Shown: piece by piece, positions 21,122-24,511 of the stretch
How the letters are laid out: every line of letters begins with the position of its first letter
Position numbering within the stretch: the first letter of the stretch is position 1
IMG/VR virus record: IMGVR_UViG_3300022144_000138
Span: 1-24,511 of that record
Length of the DNA stretch: 24,511 nucleotides
Direction: 5' to 3' (one strand)
Source: a virus
Made by a program: the position numbers and the translations under genes
The notes under the pieces: generated by a model
Database searches by the model: none
Told to the model about the DNA's origin: nothing
Seen by the model: the letters and a program-made list of their open reading frames with translations, nothing else

Positions 21122-22384
21122 TCAATCCTCCTTGGCGTTGGGGTCGAGGGGCGGACCCCCATTGTGGCCGATCGGCGCCGCGCCGGGCGTTGCCGCCGTG
21201 TTCGCGTTGCCGGGCTGGAACAGCTTGTCGCCCTCGGGGCCGATGCCCGGCAGCCCCATGGTGGCGCGGGCCTCGTTGATCGTCATAAGGCCCCATTGGC
21301 GGGCGGTGCCGAGCGCGGTGAGGCGCGACTGCATGTCGCCCTTGAGCAGTTCGTCTGTCGGGAATCGGACCTCGCAGCGGCCCCGATCGGCCGGCGCGAA
21401 AACCTTGTTGTTGAGTTCCTGGACGCTCTGCTCGATGTGCGGCTCGATGCAGTCGATGACATAGGCGATGTTGCCCTGCTCGACGTTGTTGTACTTCGCG
21501 CCGTCCATCTCGCCGAGCTTGTGCAGCGGCATGTCGAACATCCGCGCCACCTGCGCGATTTGGAACCGATTGGTGGCGACAAACTCCGCGTCACCAAGCG
21601 GCATGGTGAAGGCGTTGAATTTCATCCCCTCTTCGAGGATGGCCACCTTGCCGGCGTTCGCGGCGCCGCCATAAGCCTCGGTCCAGCTGTCGCGCAGCCG
21701 ATCGATGGCGCCTTTGGTCAGTGTTTCCGGGTGCTCCAGCACGCCGGCAAGGCGCGTGCCGTTCGTGTAGAAACCCTCGGTAAAGCCTTGCATCTGCACG
21801 CTGGTGGCCACCGTGGCGCGGTGCATGGCGATGACGCTGACACCCTGCAGCCCGTTGAAGCCGGGCGACATGATGTGAAAGATATCCTCGTCGGCGACGG
21901 TCCTTCCCCCGACCCGGTAGGTCTTGCGACCCGCCACCAGTTCGGGATTGCACTCCTGCGACAGCAGCGGCCACAGCCCGATGGCCTCATCCGTCCGCGC
22001 GTCGCGCTGAATCTCGGCGTAGAAATTGCCCCACAGCAGCTTGCGCGCGATGGCCAGGTGCCAGAAATGATAGCCGGTCTGATAGCCGTTCGGCCGGGCA
22101 CCGAGCATCTGACCGAGTGGCGATTGCCAGAGGCGCACCGGGCGCTCCGGGTCGTTGATGTCGAAGACCTGTTTCGGCAGCGTCGCGTTGGCCTTCGCAA
22201 TCTTGTCGACGCAGATGTTGACCGCCGGGACGCCCATCGCTTCCCAAGGGTTCGAGAAGCCGGCGCCGGCGGTGACCGCGGTGAAGTTCGTCGCCTGGCG
22301 CCACGCACCGATCGTGTCCCAAAAGCTGCGCCGCTCGCCTCGCTGGCTGGACGCACGAGTGACATTGAGGCCGAAGATTTTCAT
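21122..22384 (-). CDS. portal protein, HK97 family
   Basis: A 420-residue HK97-family portal: FSNPWEAMGVPAVNICVDKIAKANATLP at the start, LWQSPLGQMLGARPNGYQTGYHFWH, GNFYAEIQRD, DEDIFHIMSPGFNGLQGVSVI, and IAQVARMFDMPLHKLGEM. It forms the 12-subunit ring through which DNA is packaged and to which terminase docks. The C-terminus ends in a flexible APIGHNGGPPLDPN tail, a motif I associate with alphaproteobacterial proteins. GGGAGG lies 5 nt before the ATG. Confidence 0.95.
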   Translation of the reverse strand: MKIFGLNVTRASSQRGERRSFWDTIGAWRQATNFTAVTAGAGFSNPWEAMGVPAVNICVDKIAKANATLPKQVFDINDPERPVRLWQSPLGQMLGARPNGYQTGYHFWHLAIARKLLWGNFYAEIQRDARTDEAIGLWPLLSQECNPELVAGRKTYRVGGRTVADEDIFHIMSPGFNGLQGVSVIAMHRATVATSVQMQGFTEGFYTNGTRLAGVLEHPETLTKGAIDRLRDSWTEAYGGAANAGKVAILEEGMKFNAFTMPLGDAEFVATNRFQIAQVARMFDMPLHKLGEMDGAKYNNVEQGNIAYVIDCIEPHIEQSVQELNNKVFAPADRGRCEVRFPTDELLKGDMQSRLTALGTARQWGLMTINEARATMGLPGIGPEGDKLFQPGNANTAATPGAAPIGHNGGPPLDPNAKED

Positions 22385-22399
22385 TCAGCCTCCCTCTGT

Positions 22400-24049
22400 T
22401 CATGCCGTCACGACGCCGCGCTCTTCGTAGACCGACTTCGACGGCGCCTTGGCGCGAGCCGCCAGCCCGATGGCCATCACCAGCGTCACAATGCCATCGA
22501 TCTTGTCATTCGACCGGCGCTTGTCCGGCTTGCGGTTGCCCGCCTCGTCCTTCTGCACCACGCAGTTCGACGCCTGCCACCGCATCACCGGGTTGCCCCC
22601 ATGCTGCAGCTGCGCCTCAAGCAGTTCGGTCTCGAACGCATCCCAGGCCGGCGCCATGTCCTTGAAGCCCTGGCCGTGCTCGACGAGCGGAATGTCCGTG
22701 ACGCCCTCGTCTTCGAGTTTCTTTTTCAGGTCCTCGATCCGCCAGCGGTCATAGCCGATCTCGCGGACATCGAACCGGCCGCAGACCTCGACGAGCTTGC
22801 GGATGATGGCGGTGTCATCGCGCGCCCGGCCCGGCGTGGCGATGATGTTGCCGTCCCTCACCCACACGTCATAGGGGACGCGGTCCTTCTCGACCCGCTC
22901 CCGGATGCGAACCTTGGGCACCCACTGCCATGTCCACGACGCATGAACGTCGGGCCAGAACAGCGTGAAGGCCGTCAGATCGCTGACCGAGCCCAGATCG
23001 AGCGCCCCGTAACAGGGCAGTCCAATCAGGTCATCAAGCTCCACCAGCCCGTTGCAAGCATCCCAATCGTTCGAGGCAATGGCCCGCTCGACCGCATCTA
23101 CCCGCTGATTGAGGTAGAGGTTGCGGAATGCACTCTCGAAACTCGGCAGCCGGGTGGCCCTGAGCGCCAGCGTGCGCAGATCGGTCGCGTCGCGGAACGT
23201 GCCCAGCGCCGGATTCGACGCCGCCCATGCCGCCTCGTCGAGCAGGTCGCACCCCTCGGGAGAGGCATAGACCTTGCCCACGAACGTCGGGTCATCGACG
23301 ATGCCGGCCGCAACCTGCTCGCCATAGTCGACCAATTCCGACATCGGATGATCGGCCTTGGGCGACTGCGTCGAGATGACGATGCCGAGCGGCTCGGCGC
23401 GGCCCCCCTGGCTGGTCTGCAGCGTGTCGAAAAGCTCGCGCTTCGCTGACTGCGCCAGTTCGTCGTAAATCCACAGCGACGGCGACATGCCGTGCTTGGT
23501 CTTTGCGTCCGAACTCAGCGCCTCATAGGTCGAGCCCCGACCCTTGCCACCTGGCGGATTGCCGGTGACCTCGATTGTTTTCTTGAACGACTGGACGTTC
23601 GTGATCGCCGCCAGCCACGGCACCGCGTCGATTATGGCGACGAGCTCGTCGAATACGAGCCCGGCTTGGTCCTTGTCGTTCGCCGCGCTGGCGATTTCGC
23701 CGCGGTCCTCGGCCTCCGGCCCCACCAGATGCGCCATGACGATGCCGACGATCAGCCCCGTCTTGCCGTTCTTGCGGGCAATCGAGAGCAGCGCCTGGCG
23801 CACCGCCCGCCGGCCATCGGCGGTTACGGGGTCGTAGATGTCGCGCAGCCACTCTTTCTGAAAGGCGAGCAGCCGATAATTCGTGCCCGAGAGGATGCCC
23901 TTGGTGATGGGCAGCGTCTCGATGAAGGCGATGACCCGGCCAGATCGGGACAGCAGCGGGTTGAGCCACGGCGTTTCGGGCGGTCCCGCCGCCTCCGCAT
24001 CCGCTACAATCTTCGCCTGCGGCCTGGCACCGGGGCCTCTGCGGCCCAC
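22400..24049 (-). CDS. terL: terminase large subunit
   Basis: A 549-residue packaging motor of the Terminase_1 type. The ATPase part has a Walker A variant ARKNGKT at 91-97, Walker B WIYDE at 193-197 and the coupling segment GIVISTQSP. The nuclease part shows ALDLGSVSDLTA (Asp351) and a C-terminal DKIDGIVTLVMAIGLA with its acidic residue. The start is GTG at 24049 and the N-terminus MGRRGPGARP resembles that of P27-type small terminases. No separate small terminase lies between it and the HNH gene, only 3 nt away. Confidence 0.95.
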   Translation of the reverse strand: MGRRGPGARPQAKIVADAEAAGPPETPWLNPLLSRSGRVIAFIETLPITKGILSGTNYRLLAFQKEWLRDIYDPVTADGRRAVRQALLSIARKNGKTGLIVGIVMAHLVGPEAEDRGEIASAANDKDQAGLVFDELVAIIDAVPWLAAITNVQSFKKTIEVTGNPPGGKGRGSTYEALSSDAKTKHGMSPSLWIYDELAQSAKRELFDTLQTSQGGRAEPLGIVISTQSPKADHPMSELVDYGEQVAAGIVDDPTFVGKVYASPEGCDLLDEAAWAASNPALGTFRDATDLRTLALRATRLPSFESAFRNLYLNQRVDAVERAIASNDWDACNGLVELDDLIGLPCYGALDLGSVSDLTAFTLFWPDVHASWTWQWVPKVRIRERVEKDRVPYDVWVRDGNIIATPGRARDDTAIIRKLVEVCGRFDVREIGYDRWRIEDLKKKLEDEGVTDIPLVEHGQGFKDMAPAWDAFETELLEAQLQHGGNPVMRWQASNCVVQKDEAGNRKPDKRRSNDKIDGIVTLVMAIGLAARAKAPSKSVYEERGVVTA

Positions 24050-24052
24050 CAG

Positions 24053-24364
24053 TCAGCCCTTTGCCCAAGGGTGGGCAGGGTCCAGCGGCGAGCCATCCGG
24101 GTTGCACCCCTTGCGGGGCCGGGTCGTTCGCGCCGCGCCGGCCTCGGGACCGCGCGCCGTCTTGGCGCCGTGGCACGGCGAGCAGCAGCTGCGCAGATTG
24201 GCCAGGTCGAACGGTGCCCCGCCATCGGCAATCGCGGTCGCGTGGTCGACGGTATCGGCCGCGGTCAGCCGCCCGCCGGGGCAGTATTCGCAGAGCGGGT
24301 TCGCCCGCAATTTCAGCCGCCGAAGTCGCTGCCACCGCTGCGTGTTGTAGGGCCAGGCAGCCAT
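24053..24364 (-). CDS. HNH endonuclease, packaging-associated
   Basis: A 103-residue HNH nuclease: CEYC (25-28), VDHA (Asp40-His41), N56 in LANLRSC, and CSPCH (61-65) give the zinc-binding HNH fold. N-terminal MAAWPYNTQRWQRLRRLKL is typical of HNH proteins encoded beside terminase and portal genes in HK97-like phages, where HK97 gp74 helps cos cleavage. The start at 24364 has GAGGGGG upstream. It is the first gene of the late operon here, so the promoter should lie in 24365-24482, but I see no clear boxes. Confidence 0.93.
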   Translation of the reverse strand: MAAWPYNTQRWQRLRRLKLRANPLCEYCPGGRLTAADTVDHATAIADGGAPFDLANLRSCCSPCHGAKTARGPEAGAARTTRPRKGCNPDGSPLDPAHPWAKG

Positions 24365-24445
24365 GCCAACCCCCTCGCCGAATCGGGCCAGATCAAAACT
24401 AACTCTTCGCGGTGAGGGGGCGGCGGTCTTCAAAGGCGAAGCCGT

Positions 24446-24459
24446 AGGGTTTTGACCCT
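24446..24459. repeat. small hairpin upstream of the late operon
   Basis: AGGGT (24446-24450) and ACCCT (24455-24459) are a perfect 5-bp inverted repeat with loop TTTG. It lies between the terminator and the HNH start, where a promoter, operator or cos site would be expected. Its role is unknown and it may be chance. Confidence 0.3.
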
Positions 24460-24482
24460 CCCCCCACCCCCTGCGCAGGCAC

Positions 24483-24502
24483 AAAAAAAGCCCGCGAGGG
24501 CT
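24483..24502 (-). terminator. intrinsic terminator before the late operon
   Basis: On the minus strand AGCCC (24502-24498), loop TCGC and GGGCT (24493-24489) form a perfect 5-bp stem overlapping a run of seven T (24489-24483). It is a textbook rho-independent terminator for transcripts entering from the right, isolating the HNH-terminase operon from the gene or operon beyond the window edge. Confidence 0.85.
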
Positions 24503-24511
24503 ACCTCCGGG

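Noticed and set aside
20519-23449. A 976-codon open frame on the + strand
   Set aside because: It is antisense to capsid, protease, portal and terminase genes, has the Arg/Ala/Gly-rich low-complexity look of a GC-driven shadow, and shows no domain. The minus-strand genes are certain.
1-24511. CRISPR array, insertion sequence, or rRNA genes
   Set aside because: I saw no regularly spaced repeats, transposase motifs with terminal repeats, or rRNA sequence.

Overview
The window is part of a high-GC temperate siphophage genome with an HK97/lambda-type virion module. Its host is probably an alphaproteobacterium, and a Sphingomonadales-like host fits best. This rests on base composition, on the DUF6456 protein, on the HNGGPP-type tail of the portal protein and on the general look of the tail genes; it is inference, because no host gene is present.

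Layout. Positions 1-3517 (+ strand) hold the end of an early or accessory operon: a truncated DUF7666-like protein, a small conserved phage protein, a HerA/DUF87-type ATPase, three small phage proteins and a tyrosine integrase. Nearly all start codons overlap the preceding stop (ATGA or GTGA), so the operon is tightly coupled. Positions 3518-3648 are non-coding and hold 42 nt of the 3' half of a tRNA-Glu(UUC), anticodon to CCA, on the minus strand. Phage genes lie on both sides, so this is best read as attP and not as a prophage edge. The sequence is therefore probably a circular or unintegrated phage genome, or a tandem prophage.

Positions 3649-24364 are one long minus-strand late operon, read right to left: HNH endonuclease, large terminase, portal, prohead protease, HK97-fold major capsid, small protein, head-tail connector, two small structural-looking proteins, DUF6456 protein, hypothetical protein, head closure, gp10-like, DUF3168 tail terminator, an Ig-less hypothetical protein, tail tube, G / G-T chaperones, tape measure, Dit-like and other tail-tip proteins, DUF6950 peptidase-like protein, J-like tail tip protein, a small C-terminal companion, membrane/coiled-coil protein, a 37-residue membrane peptide, endolysin, holin-like protein, overlapping i-spanin and o-spanin, and finally a DNA adenine methylase next to attP. 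A strong intrinsic terminator at 24483-24502 (minus) separates this operon from whatever lies to the right.

The sharpest observations are a complete -1 programmed ribosomal frameshift signal (GGGAAAC, 5-nt spacer, 7-bp GC stem) that fuses the tail chaperones G and T; the internal tRNA-Glu attP; several tiny genes that standard length cut-offs miss; a lambda-like embedded spanin pair; a DUF6456 protein inside the head-tail module; an apparent lack of a small terminase between the HNH and TerL genes; and a possible ILEI/FAM3-like domain inside the tail tip protein. I did not find a clearly new multi-gene system. The module around the HerA-like ATPase is the least explained part.
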